Below, piece after piece: positions 23,917 through 32,318 of a stretch of DNA of 64,000 bases. The notes below the pieces were generated by a model. The model was not told the DNA's origin. It searched no databases and saw nothing but the letters and a program-made list of their open reading frames with translations. Where the stretch lies: positions 25,662-89,661 of the forward strand of contig JANQQC010000015.1 in assembly GCA_028285145.1 (NCBI GenBank), read 5' to 3'. This stretch comes from Hyphomonadaceae bacterium (GTDB lineage Bacteria > Pseudomonadota > Alphaproteobacteria > Caulobacterales > Hyphomonadaceae). Within the stretch, counting starts at the first letter, position 1; each line of letters starts with the position of its first letter. Position numbers and translations under genes: made by a program.

Positions 23917-26412
23917 ATGGCTGACACACTGCCTCTCGATTTTGCGCTGCCGCAGCGGTTCGACGACTGGTTCGGCGGGCGAGGCTGGCGGCCGCGCGCG
24001 CATCAGCTGGAGCTGACGGAGACCGCGCTCGCGGGGGAGAGCGCCTTGTTGATTGCTCCGACCGGGGGCGGCAAGACGCTGGCCGGGTTTCTGGCGAGCC
24101 TGATCGAGTTGGCAGACCGACCGATCAGCAATTCCGGGCGGCCCTCCGTCCATACGCTGTACATATCTCCCCTCAAGGCGTTGGCCGTAGACGTCGCGCG
24201 CAACCTTGAGGACCCGGTCTCCGAGATGGGCCTCGGCATTCGTATCGAGACCCGGACGGGCGACACGCCCGCGCACAGGCGACAGCGTCAGCGCGCTAAC
24301 CCGCCAGACATCCTGCTGACGACGCCAGAACAGTTGGCGCTGTTCATCGCGTCCGATCACGCCGCAGAGTTCTTCTCCGATCTGAAATGCGTGATCATTG
24401 ATGAGATCCACGCCGTCGCTCCGCAAAAGCGCGGTGATCTGCTTTCGTTGGGGCTGGCTTCGCTCGCCGCATGGGCTCCGGCCTGCCGGTTCATTGGATT
24501 GTCTGCAACCGTGAAAGAGCCGGAAGCCCTTGCGCGCTGGCTCGCCCCCGACGCCCGGATCATCCACGCGGCCGGCGGCATGGATGCCGACGTCAACATC
24601 CTTGTCTCCCGTGAGCGTATTCCCTGGTCGGGGCATTCCGGTCGGTTCGCTGTGCCGGAGGTTTATGAGGCGATCAAGGCGGCGAAGATGGCGCTTGTCT
24701 TCGTCAACACCCGCAGTCAGGCGGAGATGATGTTTCAGGAGCTGTGGCGGGCGAATGAGGACGCGCTGCCCATAGCGCTGCACCATGGGTCACTCGCCAA
24801 GGAGCAGCGACGGAAGGTCGAGGCGGCGATGGCGCGTGGCGAGCTCAAGGCTGTCGTTTGCACGTCTACGCTCGATCTCGGGATCGACTGGGGCGATGTG
24901 GATCTCGTGATCCAGATGGGCGCACCAAAAGGCGCGGCCCGTCTCGTTCAGCGGATCGGCCGGGCCAATCACAGGATGGATGAAGCAAGCCAGGCCATGC
25001 TTGTCCCGACCAACCGGTTTGAAGTGCTGGAATGCCGGGCGGCGGAAGCGGCTGTGAAAGCCGGCGAGATGGATGGTGAAGGCATTCGGCCGGGCGCGAT
25101 TGATGTGCTCGCCCAGCATGTGATGGGCCGCGCCTGCGGCGATGGGTTTCGCCTTGATGATCTGTATGAGGAAGTTCGGCGCGCTGCCCCCTATGCCGAT
25201 CTCGACTGGGAGACGTGGGAGCGCGTCGTCGATTTCGTCGCGACAGGCGGTTACGCGCTGAAGACCTATGACCGCTTCCACCGTGTTGTCCGGCGACCGG
25301 ACGGGCAGTGGGTGGCACGCACCGCCCGAGATGCGCAGCAGCACCGGATGAATGTCGGCGCGATCGTCGAGGCCAACAAGCTCACCGTCCGCAAGGCGCA
25401 GTTCCTGAAGAAGAAAACAGGGAAGGCCGGGTCTGGCGGCGAGACGCAGGCGATCCGTGCCGGGCGCAAGCTCGGGGAGATTGAGGAGTATTTCCTGCAG
25501 ACACTGACGCCCGGCGACACGTTTCTATTCGCAGGAGAGATCCTTCGCCTTGTTACGGTGCAGGAGAATGACGCGCTGGTCGTCTCGGCCAAGTCCGACA
25601 AGCCGGCGATTCCCTACTATGCTGGGGGAAAGTTCCCGCTCTCGACCTTTCTGGCCGACCGTGTTCGTCACATGATCCATGACCCAGCTCAGTGGAAGCA
25701 CCTGCCGGCGCAGGTCCGAGAGTGGTTTGAAATCCAGAAAGCCAAGTCTTCCATTCCGCCACCGGATCATCTGCTGATAGAAACCTTCCCGCGTGCAGAT
25801 CGGCACTATCTCGTCTGCTACCCGTTCGAAGGGCGGCTGGCGCACCAAACGCTGGGCATGCTGTTGACGCGGCGGCTGGAACGGGCCGGGCGCAAGCCGC
25901 TTGGCTTTGTGGCGTCGGAGTATGCGCTGGCGGTGTGGAGCATGGAGGCGATGGGCAATCTCGACATGGCCGAACTCTTCGCACCGGACATGCTTGGCGA
26001 TGATCTCGATGCGTGGCTCAATGAGAGCATTCTGATGAAACGCACCTTCCGGAATTGCGCGCTTGTTTCGGGCCTGATCGCTCGAAGGTTTCCGGGGCAG
26101 GAAAAGACCGGGCGGCAGGTCACTTTCTCAACCGACCTTATCTACGACGTCCTGCGCAGCCACGAGCCCGACCATCTTCTTCTTCAGGCGGCTCAGGCCG
26201 ATGCCGCCACTGGCCTGCTCGACATCCGCCGGCTGTCGGATGCGCTGGTCCGCGCCGAGGGCAAGATCGATCATAACGACCTACCCAAGATCTCGCCTTT
26301 CGCGGTTCCGGTCATGCTGGAGATCGGCAAGGAGAGTGTGGCCGGAGCAAGCGCGAATGAAGCGATCCTCGCCGAAGCCGAGGACAGTCTCATACAGGAT
26401 GCGATGGCCTAG
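23917..26412 (+). CDS. Ligase-associated DEXH-box helicase (Lhr-like)
   Basis: 831 residues from ATG 23917. Superfamily 2 helicase: Walker A APTGGGKTLAGFL, DEIH box (VIIDEIHAVAPQKRGDL), SATVKEPEAL motif III, and motif VI LVQRIGRANHRMD. The C-terminal half carries the Lhr-type winged-helix/DUF region. This family is found with an ATP-dependent ligase, an Artemis-like exonuclease and PdeM in a predicted DNA-repair module; PdeM lies 0.8 kb downstream here, while ligase and exonuclease are not in the window. Stop overlaps that of coaA (CTAG). Confidence 0.92.
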   Translation: MADTLPLDFALPQRFDDWFGGRGWRPRAHQLELTETALAGESALLIAPTGGGKTLAGFLASLIELADRPISNSGRPSVHTLYISPLKALAVDVARNLEDPVSEMGLGIRIETRTGDTPAHRRQRQRANPPDILLTTPEQLALFIASDHAAEFFSDLKCVIIDEIHAVAPQKRGDLLSLGLASLAAWAPACRFIGLSATVKEPEALARWLAPDARIIHAAGGMDADVNILVSRERIPWSGHSGRFAVPEVYEAIKAAKMALVFVNTRSQAEMMFQELWRANEDALPIALHHGSLAKEQRRKVEAAMARGELKAVVCTSTLDLGIDWGDVDLVIQMGAPKGAARLVQRIGRANHRMDEASQAMLVPTNRFEVLECRAAEAAVKAGEMDGEGIRPGAIDVLAQHVMGRACGDGFRLDDLYEEVRRAAPYADLDWETWERVVDFVATGGYALKTYDRFHRVVRRPDGQWVARTARDAQQHRMNVGAIVEANKLTVRKAQFLKKKTGKAGSGGETQAIRAGRKLGEIEEYFLQTLTPGDTFLFAGEILRLVTVQENDALVVSAKSDKPAIPYYAGGKFPLSTFLADRVRHMIHDPAQWKHLPAQVREWFEIQKAKSSIPPPDHLLIETFPRADRHYLVCYPFEGRLAHQTLGMLLTRRLERAGRKPLGFVASEYALAVWSMEAMGNLDMAELFAPDMLGDDLDAWLNESILMKRTFRNCALVSGLIARRFPGQEKTGRQVTFSTDLIYDVLRSHEPDHLLLQAAQADAATGLLDIRRLSDALVRAEGKIDHNDLPKISPFAVPVMLEIGKESVAGASANEAILAEAEDSLIQDAMA

Positions 26413-27146
26413 CTGAGCCGGTCTTCAGCGATCTGCACCGTGTGGTCCTCATCTTTCGATACGACGATATGCGCGGTCTCGCGCAGCGGCAGGATGTGGT
26501 CTGTCAGGTTCGGCAGATTGATGCCGCTCCAGACCGATCTGGCGAACACCACCAACTCGTCTTCGGACATATGCAGGAACTGCGCGTAGAATGAGCTTGG
26601 ATCATCCTTGGCCGCGACCCAGAACCGCTTGAAGCGTTCCAGGAACCAGCTCTCGATATGATCAATCTCGGCGTCAAGGAAGATCAGGACGTCCGGCTTT
26701 CCCGGCTCGGCTTGTGGGGCAGGCGGCGTGAAGCCGAGCCCCTCCAGAAGGAGCAGGTCCGGGCGTTCAATGCGGCGCGTCAGGGCCGTATCGATATCGT
26801 AGGTGATGTGGCTATGCGCCGGGAAATCAGCGGCCCCGTCGCGCAGGTCCTTGATGGCGCTCGCCATGGCGTCCCGATCATAGGTCTCGGGGAAACCCTT
26901 GCGCATCATCAGTTCGCGCTCGCTCAGCACGGCGTTCGGAAACAGGAAGCCGTCAGTAGAGACCGTTTCCACGCTGTGATGATCGTCCAGCGCATCCGCC
27001 AGTTGCCCGGCCAGTGTTGTCTTGCCCGAGGCGACCGAGCCTGTGAGCCCGACGATCAGCGTGTCGCGGTCAGCACGTAGTTCTGCAAGCCGGGAGGCGA
27101 TGTCTACAACGCCCGGTGCGCTTGAAGGAGGGAGGCTGCCAGTCAT
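26409..27146 (-). CDS. coaA: Type I pantothenate kinase
   Basis: 245 residues. P-loop GLTGSVASGKTTLAGQ, then STDGFLFPNAVLSERELMMR and MRKGFPETYD, which are diagnostic of prokaryotic PanK-I, with the C-terminal INLPNLTDHILPLRETAHIV. It phosphorylates pantothenate in the first step of coenzyme A synthesis. It is about 70 residues shorter than E. coli CoaA, mainly at the N-terminus and in a mid-domain loop, but all core motifs remain. It lies between two DNA-repair genes on the opposite strand. Confidence 0.86.
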   Translation of the reverse strand: MTGSLPPSSAPGVVDIASRLAELRADRDTLIVGLTGSVASGKTTLAGQLADALDDHHSVETVSTDGFLFPNAVLSERELMMRKGFPETYDRDAMASAIKDLRDGAADFPAHSHITYDIDTALTRRIERPDLLLLEGLGFTPPAPQAEPGKPDVLIFLDAEIDHIESWFLERFKRFWVAAKDDPSSFYAQFLHMSEDELVVFARSVWSGINLPNLTDHILPLRETAHIVVSKDEDHTVQIAEDRLS

Positions 27147-27234
27147 GTCTCCTGCTTAGCCGAACTCTTCCCGCCGCACCAAACGCAGGCCGCCGCATTG
27201 ACGCGACTCGCGCCCGGCACCACTCTCCGCTGCG

Positions 27235-27960
27235 ATGACCGCGACCGCGCTACGCCCCTCAGAAGAGACGCTGATCCATCTTGCCGGAGAGTGGCTGACC
27301 CCGCTTTGCGAGGGCGGGCTCTGGTGGGCTGATCAACGCATGCTGGTGGTCTCTGATCTGCACCTTGAAAAGGGCTCGTCCTATGCAAAGCGCGGCCAGC
27401 TATTGCCGCCCTACGATACCGCTTCGACGCTTCGCATTGTCGAGCGCCTTTGCGAGACGCTTCAGCCTGAAACCGTCATTTCGCTGGGTGACAGCTTCCA
27501 TGACCGCTCCGCCGAGCTTCGCATGAGCCCGGCCGATGCAGACCGCATTCGCGCGCTGACCGGTCAGCACAGCTGGATCTGGGTGGAGGGCAATCACGAC
27601 CCAGACCCGCCCGCTGATCTTGGCGGCACGCCTGCAAAGGTCTGGCGCGTCGGACCGCTTGTTTTCCGTCATGAGCCGACCGGCGAGGCCGGAGAGATCG
27701 CCGGCCACCTTCATCCCGCTGCAAAGGTGGCGGGCAGGGGGCGCAGTGTTCGCCGCAGGTGTTTCGCAACGGACGGCACGCGCCTGATCATGCCGGCGCT
27801 CGGGGCGTTTACGGGCGGTCTGAATGTTCGCGACGAAGCATTCGACGCAGTGTTTCCTGAGGGGTTGGCGGCTTTTGTTCTTGGCGAAAGCCGCGTGCGG
27901 CCCGTCGCCAAGTCGTCGCTTTTAAGGGATGGGCCGCAGCGTCCGGGTTGGCGGCTCTAG
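27235..27960 (+). CDS. pdeM: Ligase-associated DNA damage response endonuclease PdeM
   Basis: 241 residues of the calcineurin-like phosphoesterase fold: VVSDLHLEKGSSYAKRG (D-x-H), LGDSFHD, GNHD and AGHLHP provide the dinuclear metal ligands. The wording and length match PdeM, member of the Lhr-helicase/LigD-like repair module. Convergent with podJ, with stop codons overlapping in CTAG. Confidence 0.92.
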   Translation: MTATALRPSEETLIHLAGEWLTPLCEGGLWWADQRMLVVSDLHLEKGSSYAKRGQLLPPYDTASTLRIVERLCETLQPETVISLGDSFHDRSAELRMSPADADRIRALTGQHSWIWVEGNHDPDPPADLGGTPAKVWRVGPLVFRHEPTGEAGEIAGHLHPAAKVAGRGRSVRRRCFATDGTRLIMPALGAFTGGLNVRDEAFDAVFPEGLAAFVLGESRVRPVAKSSLLRDGPQRPGWRL

Positions 27961-30900
27961 AGCTGGCCGCTTGCCGTTGTCGTATTGATCCGGGCGTTCA
28001 GCGCGCCAATCGTTGCTTCATCAATCTGCCCATTCGCCGTGATCTGGGCGTCGCGCTGGAAGGCGCGAATGGCCTGAGCCGTCGCCGGTCCGATAGAGCC
28101 ATCCGGAGCGCCGGGCGCATATCCAAAACGGTCGAGGGCAACCTGCGCGGCGCGGATGTGAGACAGGAGCGGTGTCTTCCAGGCATCCTCGGCAAAGACA
28201 CCATTGGCATCGTTTGAGCCGGCTGCTGGTGCCCAGGCCTCGGCGGTGCGTGCCGCTTCGGCGGCAACTTCCGGCGAGACGCGTGTGCGCAGGGTCTGGA
28301 CCTTGGCGGGTGCGCCAGTGTCGCCTTCGCGGGCAGCAATCTCGAACCAGGTCAGCGCTTCTCCGAGGTCAGGTGAAATGCCGAGGCCCTGCTCGTAGAG
28401 GACGCCCAGATTGTACTGGCTGTCGACAACGCCGTACTCGGATGCCTTCCGGAACCATTCGACGGCACCGGCATAAGACTGCGCGCCGCCTTCGCCCTCG
28501 GCAAAGAAGACCGCGAGGTCATGCATCGCCTTGATATTACCATTGCGGGCGGAGCGCTGGGTCCACTCGCGGGCTGCGACCAGATCGCGTGGTACGCCAA
28601 GGCCGCGCTCATGAAGCTTGGCGAGGCGATACTGCGCGGCCGGCTGGCCCTGATCGGCAGAGCGGCGGATCAGGCTGGCCGCGGTGACGTAGTCGCTGGT
28701 TTCGAGGCGTTCCATGCCGAGCGTGTACTGGGCAATCGCGTTACCTGCTTCGGCAGACTCTTCCAGAGTTGGCAGGCTCGGAATGGGCTCAAGCGCGGCC
28801 TGAACGGCGGCCACTGAAACGCTTTCCGTCGTCTCTGGAGCGAGCAGTGGCGCGATGGCCTCTGCCTCCGGCTGTGCGACTGACGCCTCTGCCGGTGCTT
28901 CCGGTTCGCTGGCGGAGGGTGTTTCATCCGGGGCGGCTGCCGTTGCTGTTTCCGTCAGCGCGGCAAGGGAGGATGCCGGTTCGGGGGCCGATGTCTGAAC
29001 GGCCGGTGTCGTGGTCTGCTTGCCGCGCAGGTAGAGGTATCCGCTTGCGCCAGCGGCAGCGACAACGACCGCCGAAGCAGCGGCGTATAGCGGGGCCCGG
29101 CTCGATCCGCTTGAGGCCATGGCGTTGGCGTGCTTGGCGCTTGGCGCAGCGTTCCGGCGTCGTCTGGCCGTTGGTTGCGGGGCATCGCCTGCAGCCGCCT
29201 GCGCAGCGCGACGCGCCCGGCCCAGATAGTCCTCCGACATGTCTTCAGCCGGTTCAGCCGGTGGTGCGGTGGCTTCCGCTTCCTCGGCCTCGAAAGCGCT
29301 TTTGGGGGTGTCAGAGAAGAAGCTGTCCTCGAACGAGTCTTCGGTCTGTGTTTCAGCCTCAGCCGTCACGGGCGACATGTCATCGGCGTCGAAGATGTCG
29401 CTTTCACGAGTCTCGTCTGCGCCATCATCCCAGTCTTCCAACGCGGCCAGTGGATCAGGCTCGGATGGGACTTCGGGCTCGGCGAATGGATCGGCGTTCA
29501 GATCAGGCTCTGGCAAGTCGGTGACAAACTCGGATGAGCCGTCGCCACCCGGTTCAGCGGCATCTTCAAATAGCGGATCGATCAATCCGCCGAGATCATC
29601 AAAGGGATCGCCAGTCGGGGACGGGGTGTCTGGGGCTGGCGGTTCATCCCAGCTGTCGAAGCCCGCCTTGAAATCGGTGTCATCGAACTCGGTGTCCTGC
29701 TGTGCTTCAAGTGGTGCTGGCTCCTCGACCGGGTCTGCCGGATGAGACAGATCGATTTCTTCTGCGAAGTCATCGTCCAGTTCGGGAGCGGCGGATGCCA
29801 CCGAGGCTTCGACGTCCTGAAGGAAAGACTGTTCCATGGGTTCGGGGGTCTCAGCGAAGATTTCCTCGACCTGAGGCGGAACCTCGGGAGCTTCATAATC
29901 ACTTGAGTATTCGGCAGGAGCCGCGGCAGCTGGCCGTTCATCGAAGTTTTCAAGGGACTCAAGGCGGTTGGCCAGAGCGGTAATCGCGCGCTGAACAGGG
30001 GACATGTTGGCCGCGGCCTGATCCTGCATGCTTTCGAGGCGTTCGGAGACATTTGCCAATGCGTCCGACAGGCGCGCTTCGTGCCGTTTGGAAGAGGCAT
30101 CAAGCGTTTCAGCAAGGGTTCGGCTGAGTTCTTCCTGACGGGCCTGAAGCCGGTTCGCGACGTTGGCGACCTGCTCGCCAACCTGCTCGATCGCATCAGC
30201 GCTGCGCTGCTCGCTAACGGCAACGCGCTCATTCAGACCATCAACGACGCTGCCGATTTCTTCGCTGACGCGGCTGATAGCATCGGCCTCGCGCGTTTCC
30301 ATTTCCGCCAGCCGGTTCTCAACCGTTTCCGACAGGCGCTCAAACTCATGCCGAACCGCTTCGGCCGAAGCGCCACCACCACTCAGGATGGCGTCGGCTT
30401 GCTTGGCTTCCGTGGCCGCGAGACGCTCCTCGACATCGGCAACGGTTGCTTCAATTTTCTGGATCGCTTCTGGCGCAGCCGAGGCGGCTGTCCGTTCGAT
30501 CTCTTCAGCGAGTTCAGCTCGTGCGGAGGCGACAGAGGCGTGAACGTCCGCAGCGAGTCCCTCGAACCGGTCTTCGAACTGGCGGCGCAATTCCTCGGCA
30601 GCTTCCGGTGAGGCATGCTGAGCGACTGTCTCGATCCGCTTGTCGAGATTCTCGAAGGTGGCATCGAGGCTCTTCAGCGCGGAATCTGTGGTGGTCTCTG
30701 CGCGGTTCAGGCGTTCCTGGATGCGCGCGAGCGTGTGCTCCATGGACTCCAGCGCACCCGCGACATCACCGGTCACATCATCGAGCCGTTCATTGACAGA
30801 GTCGATCCGCGCGAGGCGTCCCGTGACGTCGCCTTCGAGGGCGGAGAAGCGGTCTGCGAACTTCTGCTTAAGGTCCTTGGTCTGCTGCGTGGCCTCCTCG

Positions 30901-31583
30901 ACGGCCTCGTCGACGCGCTTGGCAGCACCGTTCAGGGTCGAATCAACCTTGACCTCCATGCCTTCCAGACGCTCGTTAATCTCTCCGAGCCCGGCTTCGA
31001 CGCGCGCTTTGATGGCGGAGGTCTCGTCCTGCACCATCGCGTTTTCTTCGTGCACGTGGGAGGCGAGGTCGCCGAGCGCCTTTTCCAGCGTCTGCAGGGT
31101 TTCAAGATTCCGGCTTTGGGTATCGTCGGCTTCCAGCGTGCGGACCTTGTCCTGCAGGGTTTCATGCGTCGAGCTGATATCATCGAGAACGGAATCGACA
31201 TGAGCTGCAAGTGCGGCGTTTGATTCTTCGTTGCGCTCAAGCCGGGCAAGCAGGCCGAGCACCGACTGGTCGATTCCCGTGATCGCCAGCGTGGACCTTG
31301 CTTCAGCCGCTTCAATGCGCCGGGTCAGCTGGTCCAGGGATTGTGTCGCTGTGCGGCCGGTAAAGGCATCGCGCTGATAAGGCTGGGGTCCTGGATCGGG
31401 CGCGGCCGGAGCAGGTTCTGGAGCCGCTGCGAAGGGGGGCGGGGGCGCTGGCGTATCATCGTCCATCAGCAGGGTGTTCAGGTATTCGCCGAGCGTAATC
31501 CCTCGCTCCCGCGCCGCCTGACGAGCGGCGTTTCGCGCGCGCTGGTCAATTCCTTTGACGCTCCATGGGCCTGTCTGGCTCAT
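27957..31583 (-). CDS. podJ: Polar organelle development protein PodJ-like
   Basis: 1208 residues from ATG 31583 (GGAG eight bases before). The N-terminal block GPWSVKGIDQRARNAARQAA, then GITLGEYLN is the PodJ/PodJL signature. Residues ~60-600 are predicted coiled coil, ~600-820 acidic and Pro/Ala-rich disorder, ~830-852 a single transmembrane helix (LYAAASAVVVAAAGASGYLY), ~950-1090 periplasmic Sel1-like repeats (AQYRLAKLHERGLG type), and ~1145-1208 a peptidoglycan-binding domain. In Caulobacter, PodJ organises PleC, PopA and pili at the new pole. This one is longer than the 974-residue Caulobacter protein, mostly in the coiled coil. Confidence 0.9.
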   Translation of the reverse strand: MSQTGPWSVKGIDQRARNAARQAARERGITLGEYLNTLLMDDDTPAPPPPFAAAPEPAPAAPDPGPQPYQRDAFTGRTATQSLDQLTRRIEAAEARSTLAITGIDQSVLGLLARLERNEESNAALAAHVDSVLDDISSTHETLQDKVRTLEADDTQSRNLETLQTLEKALGDLASHVHEENAMVQDETSAIKARVEAGLGEINERLEGMEVKVDSTLNGAAKRVDEAVEEATQQTKDLKQKFADRFSALEGDVTGRLARIDSVNERLDDVTGDVAGALESMEHTLARIQERLNRAETTTDSALKSLDATFENLDKRIETVAQHASPEAAEELRRQFEDRFEGLAADVHASVASARAELAEEIERTAASAAPEAIQKIEATVADVEERLAATEAKQADAILSGGGASAEAVRHEFERLSETVENRLAEMETREADAISRVSEEIGSVVDGLNERVAVSEQRSADAIEQVGEQVANVANRLQARQEELSRTLAETLDASSKRHEARLSDALANVSERLESMQDQAAANMSPVQRAITALANRLESLENFDERPAAAAPAEYSSDYEAPEVPPQVEEIFAETPEPMEQSFLQDVEASVASAAPELDDDFAEEIDLSHPADPVEEPAPLEAQQDTEFDDTDFKAGFDSWDEPPAPDTPSPTGDPFDDLGGLIDPLFEDAAEPGGDGSSEFVTDLPEPDLNADPFAEPEVPSEPDPLAALEDWDDGADETRESDIFDADDMSPVTAEAETQTEDSFEDSFFSDTPKSAFEAEEAEATAPPAEPAEDMSEDYLGRARRAAQAAAGDAPQPTARRRRNAAPSAKHANAMASSGSSRAPLYAAASAVVVAAAGASGYLYLRGKQTTTPAVQTSAPEPASSLAALTETATAAAPDETPSASEPEAPAEASVAQPEAEAIAPLLAPETTESVSVAAVQAALEPIPSLPTLEESAEAGNAIAQYTLGMERLETSDYVTAASLIRRSADQGQPAAQYRLAKLHERGLGVPRDLVAAREWTQRSARNGNIKAMHDLAVFFAEGEGGAQSYAGAVEWFRKASEYGVVDSQYNLGVLYEQGLGISPDLGEALTWFEIAAREGDTGAPAKVQTLRTRVSPEVAAEAARTAEAWAPAAGSNDANGVFAEDAWKTPLLSHIRAAQVALDRFGYAPGAPDGSIGPATAQAIRAFQRDAQITANGQIDEATIGALNARINTTTASGQL

Positions 31584-31707
31584 CACTCAGCTCCGTCTAC
31601 TCCCCGGCTCGCACAGGGCGTGCGAACGGAATCAATCAGATTGGTGATGACAGCCCGCTTCTTAAGGCGACGTTAAAAGGTAAACCGATCGCCGCATTCT
31701 GGTAAGA

Positions 31708-31766
31708 TTTACGATTGACGTAACGTCTGGCCTGACGTTGACGTTCGCGTAAAGCGGCGGCATAAA
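31708..31766 (+). promoter_or_regulatory. MerR/LiuR-type operators and promoter of the regulator gene
   Basis: Two related palindromes: TTTACG-N5-CGTAAC (31708-31724) and TTGACG-N4-CGTAAA (31738-31753). The second supplies the -35 (TTGACG, 31738-31743) of a promoter whose -10 is CATAAA (31761-31766) at 17 bp. Transcription would begin at about 31773, the A of the regulator's ATG. The same half-sites recur at 35881. Confidence 0.65.
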
Positions 31767-31772
31767 GTGTGT

Positions 31773-32252
31773 ATGCCAGATACAGCTTCCAGCCTGTCCG
31801 CTGCAGACTCAAGGACATACACCATCTCCGAACTCGCTCGTGAGTTCGGCGTCACGCCTCGGGCGCTCCGCTTTTATGAAGACAAGGATATGCTGCATCC
31901 CGCACGGGACGGCATGACACGTGTCTACTCCAACAGGGACAGGGCCCGGGTGACGATTATCGTTCGCCTCAAACGGCTCGGCCTGCCGCTCGCGGATATT
32001 CGGGAAATTCTTGACCTTTATGCGCTCGACGATGGCGAGCGGGCCCAGATGCGGGCCACGCTTCAAAAGTTCCGCAAGCAGGTGGAAGAGTTTGAAAACC
32101 AGCGCAGCGACATCAACACGGCGCTCGAAGAACTGCGTAAAGGCATTGCATGGTTGGAGGGAAATCTGGAACGGATTGGGCCAGCCGGCGAAGATATCGA
32201 GAGCCTGGCCGCCTATGAAGCCGTTGCCCGTCGTCAGCTGGACGACGCTTAG
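31773..32252 (+). CDS. MerR family regulator, LiuR-like
   Basis: 159 residues from ATG 31773 (GTG 31767 is an in-frame alternative). MerR winged helix: YTISELAREFGVTPRALRFY, EDKDMLHPARDGMTRVYSNR, then LKRLGLPLADIREILDLYAL, followed by a long dimerisation coiled coil. No ligand-binding cysteines. LiuR-type MerR proteins control branched-chain amino-acid and fatty-acid oxidation genes in proteobacteria; location next to acyl-CoA dehydrogenases and presence of LiuR-like operators support that role. No Shine-Dalgarno precedes it; see the leaderless prediction. Confidence 0.85.
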   Translation: MPDTASSLSAADSRTYTISELAREFGVTPRALRFYEDKDMLHPARDGMTRVYSNRDRARVTIIVRLKRLGLPLADIREILDLYALDDGERAQMRATLQKFRKQVEEFENQRSDINTALEELRKGIAWLEGNLERIGPAGEDIESLAAYEAVARRQLDDA

Positions 32253-32318
32253 GCTGCGCTTTCTAGAGGCTGCGCTTAGACCTGCCGTCAGTTAAAACAC
32301 TTAGACGAGGACGCATTT

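Noticed and set aside
27957..31583. Long plus-strand ORFs opposite podJ (e.g. 28769-29524, 29239-29745, 30615-31223)
   Set aside because: Low-complexity mirror frames of the coiled-coil and acidic regions; no ribosome-binding sites or recognisable domains.
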